From Bacilli bacterium (GTDB taxonomy: Bacteria > Bacillota_I > Bacilli_A > RFN20 > CAG-288), in assembly GCA_022647725.1 (NCBI GenBank), contig JALCLG010000001.1, forward strand, positions 378,931 through 442,930: 64,000 nucleotides of DNA. Direction: 5' to 3'. Both the position numbers and the translations under genes were made by a program. Below the pieces are notes generated by a model, which made no database searches, was not told the origin of the DNA, and worked only from the letters and a program-made list of their open reading frames with translations. This document shows positions 9,137 through 18,233 of the stretch, piece by piece (position 1 is the stretch's first letter; each line of letters opens with the position of its first letter).

Positions 9137-9165
9137 ATTCTAATTGCTAGATTAGAATTATTATA
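9137..9165 (-). promoter_or_regulatory. -10 box and perfect palindromic operator candidate upstream of ccpA-like gene
   Basis: A perfect inverted repeat, ATTCTAAT-TGCTAG-ATTAGAAT, spans 9137-9158. On the minus strand the -10 box TATAAT is at 9160-9165, so the palindrome covers the expected transcription start. A repressor bound there would block initiation; autoregulation is inferred. Confidence 0.55.
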
Positions 9166-9264
9166 CAAGTATTTTACAACGAATGAAAAGGCTTATGAAA
9201 ATATTTTCACAGTTTTTCATCTTTTGTTCCCTCAAGCCAACGTCCGGGCTTGACAGAACCACCG

Positions 9265-9300
9265 AAAAAGGAGGCTTCGGCGTGGGCCGAAACCTCCTTT
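9265..9300. terminator. Strong intrinsic terminator after rubrerythrin
   Basis: AAAGGAGG and a CTTCGGC/GCCGAA stem closing on CCTCCTTT; on the minus strand a T-run follows. Confidence 0.85.
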
Positions 9301-9319
9301 CGGATACGGAATCTAGGCT

Positions 9320-9877
9320 CTACTTGGCTTTCCAATCGTAGTTGACGACTTCCGGAGCAAAGGAATTCTTATGGCCGCAGATCGGGCAGATGGCCGGGGC
9401 AGTCGGTCCGACATGGACATGACCGCAGATCTGGCACTTCCAGACGATGACCGCACCTTCCTTGATGACGAACTTATTGGTCTTGAGAGACTCGAGCATG
9501 GCCTTATAACGGGCTTCATGACGAGCTTCGACAGCACCGACAAGCTCCATCTTCGCGGCAATTTCCGGGAAGCCCTCAGCACGGGCAACCTTGGCAAATT
9601 CCGGATACATCGTGGTCGTCTCATAATGCTCACCGTTGGCAGCATCGGTGATGTTGTCAGCTGTGGTCGGAATGCTTCCGCCATGCAGATACTTAAACCA
9701 GACTTCCGCATGTTCGTTCTCATTCTTCGACGTTTCTTCAAAAAGTTCGGCGAATCCGACATAACCTTCCTTCTCAGCAACAGCGGCATAGTAGGCATAC
9801 TTGGTGTGTGCCTGGCTCTCGCCAGCAAACGCTGCCTGAAGATTCTTCTCTGTCTGCGTCCCTTTCAAATCTTTCAT
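9320..9877 (-). CDS. rbr: Rubrerythrin
   Basis: A non-haem iron peroxidase that detoxifies hydrogen peroxide in anaerobes. The 185-residue protein has a ferritin-like diiron domain (about 1-145) with ligand segments GESQAH, ENEHAEVW and EARHEARY, then a C-terminal rubredoxin domain with two CxxC pairs (CQICGH and CPICGH). This is the classic order and length. AGGAGG precedes ATG 9877. A promoter, TTTACT (9931-9936), 18 bases, TATACT (9907-9912), drives it divergently from the ABC exporter. Confidence 0.96.
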   Translation of the reverse strand: MKDLKGTQTEKNLQAAFAGESQAHTKYAYYAAVAEKEGYVGFAELFEETSKNENEHAEVWFKYLHGGSIPTTADNITDAANGEHYETTTMYPEFAKVARAEGFPEIAAKMELVGAVEARHEARYKAMLESLKTNKFVIKEGAVIVWKCQICGHVHVGPTAPAICPICGHKNSFAPEVVNYDWKAK

Positions 9878-9906
9878 AACCTGTGATTCCTCCTAGGTTC
9901 GTATTA

Positions 9907-9963
9907 AGTATAGCCAAAGAGACATCGAAAAGTAAAATAATCCGCTTGAAGTTCAGCTATAAT
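9907..9963. promoter_or_regulatory. Divergent promoters of rubrerythrin and the ABC exporter
   Basis: Minus strand: TTTACT and TATACT spaced 18 bases for rbr. Plus strand: TATAAT at 9958-9963 for the exporter, with a leader of about 18 bases lacking a clear Shine-Dalgarno before ATG 9988. Confidence 0.55.
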
Positions 9964-9987
9964 AGCTAAGCATCAGTCTATTACCCT

Positions 9988-11763
9988 ATGAAGAAACAGC
10001 ATTCCGCCTCTTTCTCTATCGTCCGTTTCCTAAAACCCTACCGGGGCTATTTTTGGGTGACGGTTGCCTCCATCATCATCGAATGCGCTTTGGAGATTTC
10101 CGTTCCGTTCCTGTCAAATCTCCTACTGAAGAAGGGGCTGCAATACGATGGCACGGGTGCCACGGTCACCGGCTTAGACAAGTCGGTTGTCACCCTGGTT
10201 GCCATCGTGATGGTTTCCTTTGCCGTCATCGCTTTTGTCCTCGGTATTCTGACGGCTCAGTTCACGGCCCGGGTAGGCCGGGGACTCGGTTTTGAGCTAC
10301 GGAAGGAAGAGTACCGGAAAATCCAGGAATTCTCCTTCAGCAACCTCGATGACTTCCGCATCAATTCCCTGGTGACCCGGATGACCAACGATGTCCAGAT
10401 CATCTCCGATACCTTCTGTCAGACCATCCGCCCTTTGTTGCGGGCACCGCTGCAGTTAGCCTGCTCAATGGTCTTTGCCTTGCTGATCTCCCGGGAGCTC
10501 AGCATCGTCTTTGCCATCATCCTGCCGGCAATGGCCATTCTTTTAATCATCATCCTGATGCTGACCAAGCCGATGTTCCTTTCCCTGCAGCAGGCTCTCG
10601 ATAAGATCAACCGGACAACCCAGGAATCCTTAACGGCCATGAAGCTCGTCCGAGCCAATGCCAAGAAGGAGCGGGAGTTTGAGAAGTTCAATGACGTCAA
10701 CACGGAAGTCAAAGGCTTAGGCAACAAGGCCTTAGGCATCAATGCCCTCAATATGGCCTTGATTCAGCTGATGACCTATCTTTGCGTTCTAGGAATCCTC
10801 TGGATCGGCGGTCAGTATGCCATTGCTAACCAGCAGGCCGTGATGATCGTCAACATGGCAACCTTCCTCGATTACGTGATGCAGACTTTGGCCTCGTTAA
10901 CGATGCTATCCAATGTCTTCATGATCTTCACGAGAGCCGAAGCCAGTTACAGCCGTATCAAGGCAGTCTTCTTAGCCCAAAGCGAGATTGTGGATCCCAC
11001 CGATTCGACGCTTGCCGTTGAAGACGGCAGTGTCCGCTTTGACCATGTTTCCTTCAAATACAAGAAGGATGCCACGGAAAACGTCTTGGAAGACATCACG
11101 CTCAACATCCCCGATGGCGCCTTTATCGGCATCACCGGTGAGACCGGCTCCAGCAAGTCAACCTTAGTCTCCCTGATTGACCGCTTCTATGATGTCAGCC
11201 AGGGGTGCCTGTATGTCGGAGAGCATGACGTCAAGGACTATTCGCTGGCGACCTTACGGAAAGCCATCGCCATCTCCTTCCAGTCGCCGCGCCTTTTCTC
11301 CGGCACCGTCAAAGAGAACCTGCTCTGGGGCAATCCCAGTGCCAGTGACGAGGAGATCAGACAAGCCTGTCAGATTGCCGGCTGCTATGACTTTATCCAG
11401 AACCAGCTGTCCGACGGTTTTGCCACCCAATTGGGGCAGACCGGCAGCAATGTCTCCGGCGGTCAGCGCCAGCGCCTTTGCCTGGCCCGGGCTATTTTAC
11501 GTAAACCCAAGATTCTGATCCTCGATGATTCCTTCTCCGCCTTGGACCGGATCACCGAAAGCGAAGTCAAGGAGAACCTGAAAACCCAGCTTCCGGGAAT
11601 GACGAAGATCATCATCTCCCAGAAGCTTTCCACCATTCAGGATGCCGATCGGATCGTGGTCATGAAGGATGGCAAGATCGAGGGTGTCGGTACTAGGGAC
11701 GAGCTGTTGAAGACGGATGCCATCTATCAGTCCATCGATGCGATTCAGAAGGAGGGTCATTGA
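9988..11763 (+). CDS. Heterodimeric ABC exporter subunit with degenerate ATP site
   Basis: A 591-residue half-transporter: six membrane helices (about 1-310) then an ATPase domain. Walker A reads GETGSSKST, the signature is VSGGQ, and Walker B ends in LDDS, with Asp replacing the catalytic Glu. The H-loop position is Gln (ISQKLST). These losses mark the non-hydrolytic partner of TM287/288-type exporters. The next gene, one base after the stop, supplies the partner with a canonical Glu and His. The substrate is unknown; such pairs export drugs, peptides or lipids. Confidence 0.9.
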   Translation: MKKQHSASFSIVRFLKPYRGYFWVTVASIIIECALEISVPFLSNLLLKKGLQYDGTGATVTGLDKSVVTLVAIVMVSFAVIAFVLGILTAQFTARVGRGLGFELRKEEYRKIQEFSFSNLDDFRINSLVTRMTNDVQIISDTFCQTIRPLLRAPLQLACSMVFALLISRELSIVFAIILPAMAILLIIILMLTKPMFLSLQQALDKINRTTQESLTAMKLVRANAKKEREFEKFNDVNTEVKGLGNKALGINALNMALIQLMTYLCVLGILWIGGQYAIANQQAVMIVNMATFLDYVMQTLASLTMLSNVFMIFTRAEASYSRIKAVFLAQSEIVDPTDSTLAVEDGSVRFDHVSFKYKKDATENVLEDITLNIPDGAFIGITGETGSSKSTLVSLIDRFYDVSQGCLYVGEHDVKDYSLATLRKAIAISFQSPRLFSGTVKENLLWGNPSASDEEIRQACQIAGCYDFIQNQLSDGFATQLGQTGSNVSGGQRQRLCLARAILRKPKILILDDSFSALDRITESEVKENLKTQLPGMTKIIISQKLSTIQDADRIVVMKDGKIEGVGTRDELLKTDAIYQSIDAIQKEGH

Positions 11764-11764
11764 C

Positions 11765-13645
11765 ATGGCAAACAGTGGCAAACTGACCCGCTTCTCCAGA
11801 GCTGATGCCTTTTTCCCGACCATGAGACGGTTGGTGAAGTATTTCCGTGGCCGGCGGATCCTGCTTTGCTTTGTCCTGGTGCTGGTCATCTGGTCGAGTC
11901 TTTCCAATATTCTGGGAACCTATTTCTCGAAGGATGTCCTCAATGCCCTGCAGACGGATCTGGCCAATCAGGCATCCCAGGAGCAGGAAATGGCCGATCT
12001 GACCCGGATTGTCATCCCGATTGCTCTCATCTATCTGACGGGCGTCCTGGCCAACGTCATCTATATGCAGACGATGGTCAGACTCACCCAACGGACCATC
12101 TTCCAGATCCGCAAGGAGCTCTTTGAGAAGATGCACCGGCTCCCCATCAGCTATTTCGACAGGCATACTCACGGCGAGATCATGTCTTACTTCACCAATG
12201 ATGTCGATACCATCGTGGTGGCCATGAATGACTCCTTTGCCAATATCATCCTCTCCTTCAGCAATATCGTCGGGACCATCATCTCGATGTTCCTGCTCTG
12301 CTGGCAGCTGTCACTGATCGTGATGCCGCTGATGATTGCTCTCTTCATCTTCCTAGTCATCAATACTGCCAAGACCCGCAAGTATTTCGTGAGACAGCAG
12401 GAAGCCTTGGCCAGCGTCAACTCCAAAGTCGAGGAGAACCTCTCCGGCGTGAAGGTGGAGAAAGCCTTCAACCATGAGGAAGCCTCGATGGCGGATTTCC
12501 TCGTCAGCAACGAAGCCTGGCGTCTCAACAGCGAGAAAGCCTTCTTCCATACCCAATTGACTATTCCGGTCAACGTCTCCGTCGCCTATCTGAACTTTGC
12601 CTTGTCGGCCGTCATCGGCTGCCTGTTTTTAGTGGACGGAACGATTGCCCAGATCGGCAATCTCTCTTCCTTCCTGGTCTTTGTAAGACAGGCCTGCCAG
12701 CCGTTCAACTTCTTTGCCATGCATATCAACAACCTGCTGACCTGTGCGGCCGGTGCAGAACGGATCTTTAGGTTCCTGGATGAGCCGGATGAACCCGATA
12801 ACGGCACCGTCACCCTGATCAAGAACAAGGAGACCGGTTACTCCCAGAGCTTCACCAGCCGTTACAGCTGGGCTATTCCGCAGGCCGATGGCAGCGTCGT
12901 CACCAAGCCGTTGGTGGGACGGATTGAATTCAAGGATGTCTGCTTCTCCTATGTTCCCAACAAACCGATCCTGAAGCATATCAGCTTCGGCGTCTATCCT
13001 GGCAAGAAGGTCGCTTTCGTCGGTTCCACCGGTGCCGGCAAGACCACCATCATCTCCCTCTTGGCCCGCTTCTATCCGTTAGACAGCGGCAGCATTACCT
13101 ACGATGATATTCCGATTGAGCAGATCAAGTTGGAATCCTTAAGACGGGCCTTATCGATGGTCACTCAGGATACGCATCTCTTCACTGGCTCCATCTATGA
13201 CAACATCCGGTATGTAAGACGGCATTCAACGATGGACGAGGTGATGATGGCTGCCAAGGACAGCCACGCCGACAGCTTCATCCGGCGGACCCCGCAAGGC
13301 TATGACACCATGCTTTACGATGATGGCGCAAACCTGTCCGAGGGTCAGCGGCAGCTTTTAGGCATCACGAGGGCCACCCTGAATCAGCCTCCGGTGATGA
13401 TCCTGGATGAGGCGACCAGCAACATCGATACCCGCAGCGAACAGCTGATTCAGGATGGCCTGGCCCGGCTGATGGCCAGTAAGACCGTCCTGGTGATTGC
13501 TCACCGTCTCAGCACCATCCATGATGCCGATGAGATCATCGTCCTCGACCACGGAACGGTGATTGAAAAAGGAACACAGGATGAACTCCTGGCCCTCAAA
13601 GGGGCGTATTATGATTTGTATACGGGAAAGAAAGAATTGGCTTAG
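11765..13645 (+). CDS. Heterodimeric ABC exporter subunit with canonical ATP site
   Basis: 626 residues from ATG 11765, behind AAGGAGG that lies inside the end of the previous gene. Six membrane helices are followed by an ATPase domain with Walker A GSTGAGKTT, signature LSEGQ, Walker B LDEAT and H-loop IAHRLST. Its altered signature (Glu for the second Gly) pairs with the degenerate nucleotide site of the partner, as expected of asymmetric exporters. A loop of about 45 residues before the ATPase domain (after the DEPDEPDNG segment) is somewhat longer than usual. Substrate unknown. Confidence 0.9.
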   Translation: MANSGKLTRFSRADAFFPTMRRLVKYFRGRRILLCFVLVLVIWSSLSNILGTYFSKDVLNALQTDLANQASQEQEMADLTRIVIPIALIYLTGVLANVIYMQTMVRLTQRTIFQIRKELFEKMHRLPISYFDRHTHGEIMSYFTNDVDTIVVAMNDSFANIILSFSNIVGTIISMFLLCWQLSLIVMPLMIALFIFLVINTAKTRKYFVRQQEALASVNSKVEENLSGVKVEKAFNHEEASMADFLVSNEAWRLNSEKAFFHTQLTIPVNVSVAYLNFALSAVIGCLFLVDGTIAQIGNLSSFLVFVRQACQPFNFFAMHINNLLTCAAGAERIFRFLDEPDEPDNGTVTLIKNKETGYSQSFTSRYSWAIPQADGSVVTKPLVGRIEFKDVCFSYVPNKPILKHISFGVYPGKKVAFVGSTGAGKTTIISLLARFYPLDSGSITYDDIPIEQIKLESLRRALSMVTQDTHLFTGSIYDNIRYVRRHSTMDEVMMAAKDSHADSFIRRTPQGYDTMLYDDGANLSEGQRQLLGITRATLNQPPVMILDEATSNIDTRSEQLIQDGLARLMASKTVLVIAHRLSTIHDADEIIVLDHGTVIEKGTQDELLALKGAYYDLYTGKKELA

Positions 13646-13656
13646 GAGGAGTCCTT

Positions 13657-14355
13657 ATGAAAATCGTGACACCCAGTCTGAAGAAATTGGAGAAGGTCGG
13701 TCATGGCATTTTAGCCGGACACGACGAACTCTTGCGGAAGTTCTATGACGTCGACAGCGAGAAGATGCTGGTGACGGCCACCTTCCATTTCCAGAAAGCC
13801 AGTGACTTCATCGATACTTCCGTCGGCAACAAAGGCCACTATCTCTTGCAGCCGGCCGTCTGGGACAAGATCGAAGAGACCTACAAACGGATCCCCAATG
13901 TCTATTCCATCAACTATGTCTTCGATATCCAGGACATGGAAGGCCATACGGTCGATGAACTGCTGGCCGTCTTTGAGGAGAACATTGAGCTTGCCTTCTA
14001 TGATTCAAGGTTAGCACTGACCCGCAAACGGAAGACAGCCATCCTCTTAACGCTGGTCGGCGTGATCTTGCTAGTTACCGATGTCGCCATCCGCTTATGG
14101 TCGGGCATTTCCGATCTCAACCGGGAAATCATCTCCGAAGTCATCGATATCGCTGCCTGGGTGTTCGTCTGGGAAGCCGTCTCGGTCTATTTCCTGGAAG
14201 GCGGAGAACTGAGAAGCCGCTTACGGACTATCCATCGCCGCATCAACGAAGTCAGCATCGTAACTGCCACTGCCAAGGGCTCGGATACCAACGAGAACCT
14301 CTTCAGCAAGGATGATTCCTTCTTGACGACCGCGGAGACGCATCTGCCGTTATAA
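13657..14355 (+). CDS. Membrane protein of unknown function in the ABC exporter operon
   Basis: 232 residues starting 11 bases after the exporter stop, behind AGGAGG, so cotranscribed. Seen: a soluble N-terminal half (about 1-125) of mixed helix and strand, two closely spaced membrane helices (ILLTLVGVILLVTDVAIRLW and a second around VIDIAAWVFVWEAVSVYF), and a charged C-terminal tail rich in Arg then Asp/Ser/Thr. I do not recognise the family. Its place suggests an accessory or regulator of the exporter, but this is only positional. Confidence 0.75.
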   Translation: MKIVTPSLKKLEKVGHGILAGHDELLRKFYDVDSEKMLVTATFHFQKASDFIDTSVGNKGHYLLQPAVWDKIEETYKRIPNVYSINYVFDIQDMEGHTVDELLAVFEENIELAFYDSRLALTRKRKTAILLTLVGVILLVTDVAIRLWSGISDLNREIISEVIDIAAWVFVWEAVSVYFLEGGELRSRLRTIHRRINEVSIVTATAKGSDTNENLFSKDDSFLTTAETHLPL

Positions 14356-14394
14356 CCTCTTTCTTAACTATTGTTAGCCTTATCCGGCTGACTT

Positions 14395-14403
14395 TGCTAG
14401 AAT
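14395..14403 (+). promoter_or_regulatory. Extended -10 (TGCTAGAAT) for a probably leaderless HAD gene
   Basis: TGC then TAGAAT at 14398-14403; the start codon ATG 14413 is nine bases further on, where transcription itself should begin. Confidence 0.6.
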
Positions 14404-14412
14404 GGAAACGAT

Positions 14413-15063
14413 ATGGAAAAGAAAACAGCTTTTGCCTTTGATTTCGATGGGACGCTGACCCTGTCTTTTTCAATGGAAGACGATTGCATGGCGAAGGCCT
14501 GTCAGGCCGTCGGATTCAAAGACGTCACGCCGGCCATCATCCATCAGAATTACGGACCGACGGAGGATGGCATCATCCGGAAGCTGGTCGGTGAAGCCAA
14601 TTTCAGAAAAGCCTGGGCTTTCTTCTTGGATTACTATGCCAAGGAATCCAAGAAGCTGAAGCCTTTTAAGGGAATACCGGAGCTATTGAAGACCCTCAGC
14701 CAGAAGAAATGCCTGGTCATCCTTTTAACCGGACGGAGCCGGGAGTCGTTGGAGATTTCCTTAGCCGATCTCGGCTTAAGCTCTTGCTTCATCCGCGCTT
14801 ACACCGGCTCCCCTTACGGGACCAACAAAGAGAAATCCATGACTGCGCTTTTAACCGATTATGGACTGGCGAAAAAGGATGTCCTCTACATCGGCGACAC
14901 TTTGGAAGACATCCAGATGATGCGTTCAATTGATACCGATATCCTCTCAGCGGGTTACAGCCATGATTCCAGTTATCAACAGCAGCTGGAAAAGGCCAAC
15001 CCCGGCAATGTCTGTCACAGTGTCGATGATCTTAAGAAACGTCTCGTTGAGCTGATCCGTTAA
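14413..15063 (+). CDS. HAD-superfamily phosphatase, phosphoglycolate-phosphatase-like
   Basis: 216 residues with the HAD motifs in order: DFDGTLT (nucleophile and acid Asp), LLTGRS (motif II), a Lys in the NKEKSM region, and IGDTLEDIQMM (motif III). A helical cap lies between motifs I and II. The substrate is not deducible; members hydrolyse small phosphate esters. No Shine-Dalgarno precedes the ATG, and the -10 box lies only nine bases upstream, so the mRNA is predicted to be leaderless. Confidence 0.85.
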   Translation: MEKKTAFAFDFDGTLTLSFSMEDDCMAKACQAVGFKDVTPAIIHQNYGPTEDGIIRKLVGEANFRKAWAFFLDYYAKESKKLKPFKGIPELLKTLSQKKCLVILLTGRSRESLEISLADLGLSSCFIRAYTGSPYGTNKEKSMTALLTDYGLAKKDVLYIGDTLEDIQMMRSIDTDILSAGYSHDSSYQQQLEKANPGNVCHSVDDLKKRLVELIR

Positions 15064-15118
15064 ATAAGAAAGGTTCTTTTCTCTCCTAGGGAAAAGCAAC
15101 CGTCCCTGGGAGATCACC

Positions 15119-16693
15119 ATGAGCGACAATGAAAAACGGAACGAGGTCGAGGACGAAACCATTCGCCTCGCAGCCATCGATGTCAAAACCATCGAGGATG
15201 ACTCGGCGAAGATCAATGAGCCGATTCTCCCCAGCCTCCTTCATCACGCGCTGATTGTTTCCGATATTGCCGAAGTCAACAAGATGGCCAGCGAGAACTC
15301 GGCCATTCCGTTAGCCGAAGCCCTCAATGCCCTGACCGACAACGAAGTGATCCTCTTCTACTTCCTGGTCAAGGATAACAACCTCTTAGGCGAGATCTTC
15401 TCTTATATCTCGGTGGAGGAGCGGATTGCTCTTTGCGAGAACCTGCCCCGGAAGACGATCGTCAGTGTCCTGGACTGCGTGGTGGATGATGATTTGGCCG
15501 ATTTCGTCGAGGATCTCACCAAGCCCTTACGGCTGAAGGTGATGACCTACCTCAGCGGCAAACGCCGGAAGACGATTGAATCCTTGGCAGCCTATAGCGA
15601 CGATACCATCGGTTCCATCATGACGACTGAATATCTGGCTGTTCCGACGGGGACGCTGATCAAGGATGTCTTTAAGAAAATCAAGGAAATCGGTAAGACG
15701 CTGGAAACGGTGCGCACCGTGTTCGTGGTCGATGACAAAGGAAATAACTTCCTTCTCGGTACGCAACGTCTCGAGAATATGATGTTTGTCGATGAGAACA
15801 AGAAGATCGATGAGGTGATGCAGAAGGATTATGCCTTCATCTCCCCGATTGCCGATAAGGAGGAAGCCATCCCGCTCTGCAAGAAATATGATCTGCCGGT
15901 CCTGCCAGTCGTCTCCAAGAACGGCGACCTTTTAGGCATCATCACTTTCGACGATGTCCTGGATGTCATCGAAGCCGAGAACACCGAAGATGTCTATAAA
16001 TCCGGTGCCGTCACGCCGACCAGCACCCCTTATCTGGAGACCAAAGCCTACCGGATGGCTTTGTCGTATGTCATCTGGCTGATCATCCTATTAGTCATCA
16101 ACACCTTTACCAGCGTCATCATCAACAAATTCGAAAGCGCCCTTTTGACCTTACCTGTCCTGGTCTGCTTCCTACCGGCCCTGAACGATACCGGCGGCGA
16201 TTCCGGCGATCAGACGACATCGACGATCACAAGAGCCTTGTCGACGGGTGAAATCACCTTGAAGGACTACTGGAAGGTGATCGGCAAGGAAGTCCTGGCC
16301 GGGCTCATCACGGCCCTCATCGTCGCCGCCTTCAACTTCGGCTGGGTCGAAGTCGAGCTGTACGGTCATCTGGTGAATGTCACCGATGCCGGACAGACCA
16401 CCATTGCCAACGATTTCGGTGGCATCACCAGCGGATATCTGATTATCTCTATGGTCGTCTCCGTAGCCATATTCTTTGCCATCTTTGTCAGCAAACTCTT
16501 AGGTGCCAACTTACCGCTGTTAGCGAAGCTTTGCCATATCGACCCTGCCATCATGTCCGGCCCGCTGATTGCTTCGCTGATGGATATTCTGACCCTGCTC
16601 ATCTATTTCTCCGTGGCCATTATCATCATCGACCACTATGATGCCGGATTGATTCAGTCCCAGATGGCGATGCTGCCGGGACTGCTGCATTAA
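15119..16693 (+). CDS. mgtE: MgtE-family magnesium transporter (first of two)
   Basis: 524 residues: an N-terminal helical MgtE_N domain (about 40-145), two CBS domains (about 150-280, each with a GIITFDD or MTTEYL-type motif), and a five-helix channel domain (about 310-524). The pore segment NDTGGDSGDQTTS corresponds to the GGNAGSQ motif of MgtE, and HIDPAIMSGP carries the conserved Asp of the last helices. GGGAG precedes ATG 15119. In known MgtE the CBS and N domains sense cytoplasmic Mg and close the pore. No M-box is visible upstream. A paralogue follows after 15 bases. Confidence 0.92.
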   Translation: MSDNEKRNEVEDETIRLAAIDVKTIEDDSAKINEPILPSLLHHALIVSDIAEVNKMASENSAIPLAEALNALTDNEVILFYFLVKDNNLLGEIFSYISVEERIALCENLPRKTIVSVLDCVVDDDLADFVEDLTKPLRLKVMTYLSGKRRKTIESLAAYSDDTIGSIMTTEYLAVPTGTLIKDVFKKIKEIGKTLETVRTVFVVDDKGNNFLLGTQRLENMMFVDENKKIDEVMQKDYAFISPIADKEEAIPLCKKYDLPVLPVVSKNGDLLGIITFDDVLDVIEAENTEDVYKSGAVTPTSTPYLETKAYRMALSYVIWLIILLVINTFTSVIINKFESALLTLPVLVCFLPALNDTGGDSGDQTTSTITRALSTGEITLKDYWKVIGKEVLAGLITALIVAAFNFGWVEVELYGHLVNVTDAGQTTIANDFGGITSGYLIISMVVSVAIFFAIFVSKLLGANLPLLAKLCHIDPAIMSGPLIASLMDILTLLIYFSVAIIIIDHYDAGLIQSQMAMLPGLLH

Positions 16694-16708
16694 CGGAGGA
16701 AACGGATC

Positions 16709-18232
16709 ATGCAAGACATGAAAAACGACAACCTCCCGAATGAGGAAGCCATGTTAGGCGAACTGGAAGAAATCCGTCCGGATAATTCTCAGAAAGGCAA
16801 GATCAACCATCCGCTCTCCACCGACTTCCTCAAAGAGATCATCCATAACCGCGATACCAAGCTTCTGAACGTCACTGTCGATACCTACGATCCACATAAC
16901 ATCGTCACCGCCTTGGAGAGCTTGGAACCGGAAGACCTGCTCTTCTTCTTCAAAGCCGTCAACCCCGATGACAGTGCGCCGGTCTTTACCCTGCTGGATC
17001 AGGATAACAAGGAGAAGGTCGTCGAAGCCTTCACCTCCGAAGAGCTGCAGGCCATCGTCGACCCGATGGAGACGGATAACCTGGTGGATTTCGTCGATGA
17101 ACTGCCGGCCAATCTCGTCAGCAAGGTCTTGAAAGCCACGCCGGTCAAAGACCGGGAACGGGTCTATACCTATCTGAAATTCAAGGATGACTCGGCCGGC
17201 ACCCTGATGACGCCGGAGTATCTCTCCGTCAAGGAGACGGATACCGTCGCCGATGCCATCGCTAAGATCCGCAAGGAAGGTCAGCCTCTGGAAACGGTCT
17301 GGGCCATCTTCGTCGTCGATGAGACACGGAGACTGGTCGGCACCATCCGGCTGGATAAGTTATTGGAGAGCGATGAGACCGATATTCTCCGCTCCGTGAT
17401 GACGGACGATTTCGTCTCCGTCCGGATCTCGACCGATCAGGAGGATGTCATCAAAGCCTTCAAGAAATACGATATCTCCGTCATGGCCGTCACCAACGAG
17501 AACCAGCGGATGCTGGGCATCATCACTTTCGATGATGTCATCGATGTCGTCAACAGCGAAAACACCGAGGATAGTCAGCTCACCGCCGGCGTCTTGCCGT
17601 CAGAGAAGCCGTATCTGAAGCGCTCGGTCGGCGAGATGGTGAAGAACTATTCCGTCTGGCTGGTCATTCTGCTTTTCCTGGATACCTTTATCTCGATGAC
17701 CCTGTCCTATCTGCAGGAGCCGCTGAATACCATCCCGCTTCTGATTGCCTTCTTAACGGCCGTAATGGGCACCAACTCCAACGCTGCCGATCAGACCACC
17801 ACCGTCATCATCCGTGAGATTGCCCTGGGCAATGTCAGCGGCAAGAACTACGGGAAGGTGCTCTGGAAAGAGACCAAGTCTTCCCTCATCACCGGCGGCA
17901 TTCTGGCCGTCTTCTCCTTTGGCTGGACGTTGTTAGAGCTCTATAGCAAGATCATCACCGTCACGTCGCAGGATTCAACCGTCATCAGCACCTACTTCGG
18001 CGGAAGCATGGATGCCTTCTATATCACCGTCAGCAGCGTCATCGCCATCACCTTCCTGGTGGCCATCCTCATTGCCAAGTGGCTGGGCGTCACCATTCCG
18101 CTTCTGGCCAAAGCCTGCCACATCGATCCGGCCGTGATGTCGCAGCCTTTGATTTCCACGATTCTGGATATCGTCTCTATCGTCTTATACCTTGCCGTCT
18201 CCCTGACGCTTTTCCACGGCCGAGGCCTCTGA
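16709..18232 (+). CDS. mgtE: MgtE-family divalent-cation transporter (second of two)
   Basis: 507 residues with the same plan as its neighbour: MgtE_N, CBS pair (MTPEYLSV and GIITFDDVIDV), five membrane helices. The pore segment is altered: MGTNSNAADQTTT in place of the glycine-rich motif of the first copy, while HIDPAVMSQP is kept. Two adjacent, clearly diverged paralogues may form separate channels with different affinity or ion preference, or a mixed dimer. GGAGG precedes ATG 16709. Confidence 0.9.
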   Translation: MQDMKNDNLPNEEAMLGELEEIRPDNSQKGKINHPLSTDFLKEIIHNRDTKLLNVTVDTYDPHNIVTALESLEPEDLLFFFKAVNPDDSAPVFTLLDQDNKEKVVEAFTSEELQAIVDPMETDNLVDFVDELPANLVSKVLKATPVKDRERVYTYLKFKDDSAGTLMTPEYLSVKETDTVADAIAKIRKEGQPLETVWAIFVVDETRRLVGTIRLDKLLESDETDILRSVMTDDFVSVRISTDQEDVIKAFKKYDISVMAVTNENQRMLGIITFDDVIDVVNSENTEDSQLTAGVLPSEKPYLKRSVGEMVKNYSVWLVILLFLDTFISMTLSYLQEPLNTIPLLIAFLTAVMGTNSNAADQTTTVIIREIALGNVSGKNYGKVLWKETKSSLITGGILAVFSFGWTLLELYSKIITVTSQDSTVISTYFGGSMDAFYITVSSVIAITFLVAILIAKWLGVTIPLLAKACHIDPAVMSQPLISTILDIVSIVLYLAVSLTLFHGRGL

Positions 18233-18233
18233 C

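Noticed and set aside
15064-15118. M-box Mg riboswitch before mgtE
   Set aside because: Only 55 bases separate the HAD gene and mgtE, too short for an M-box, and no conserved blocks are seen.
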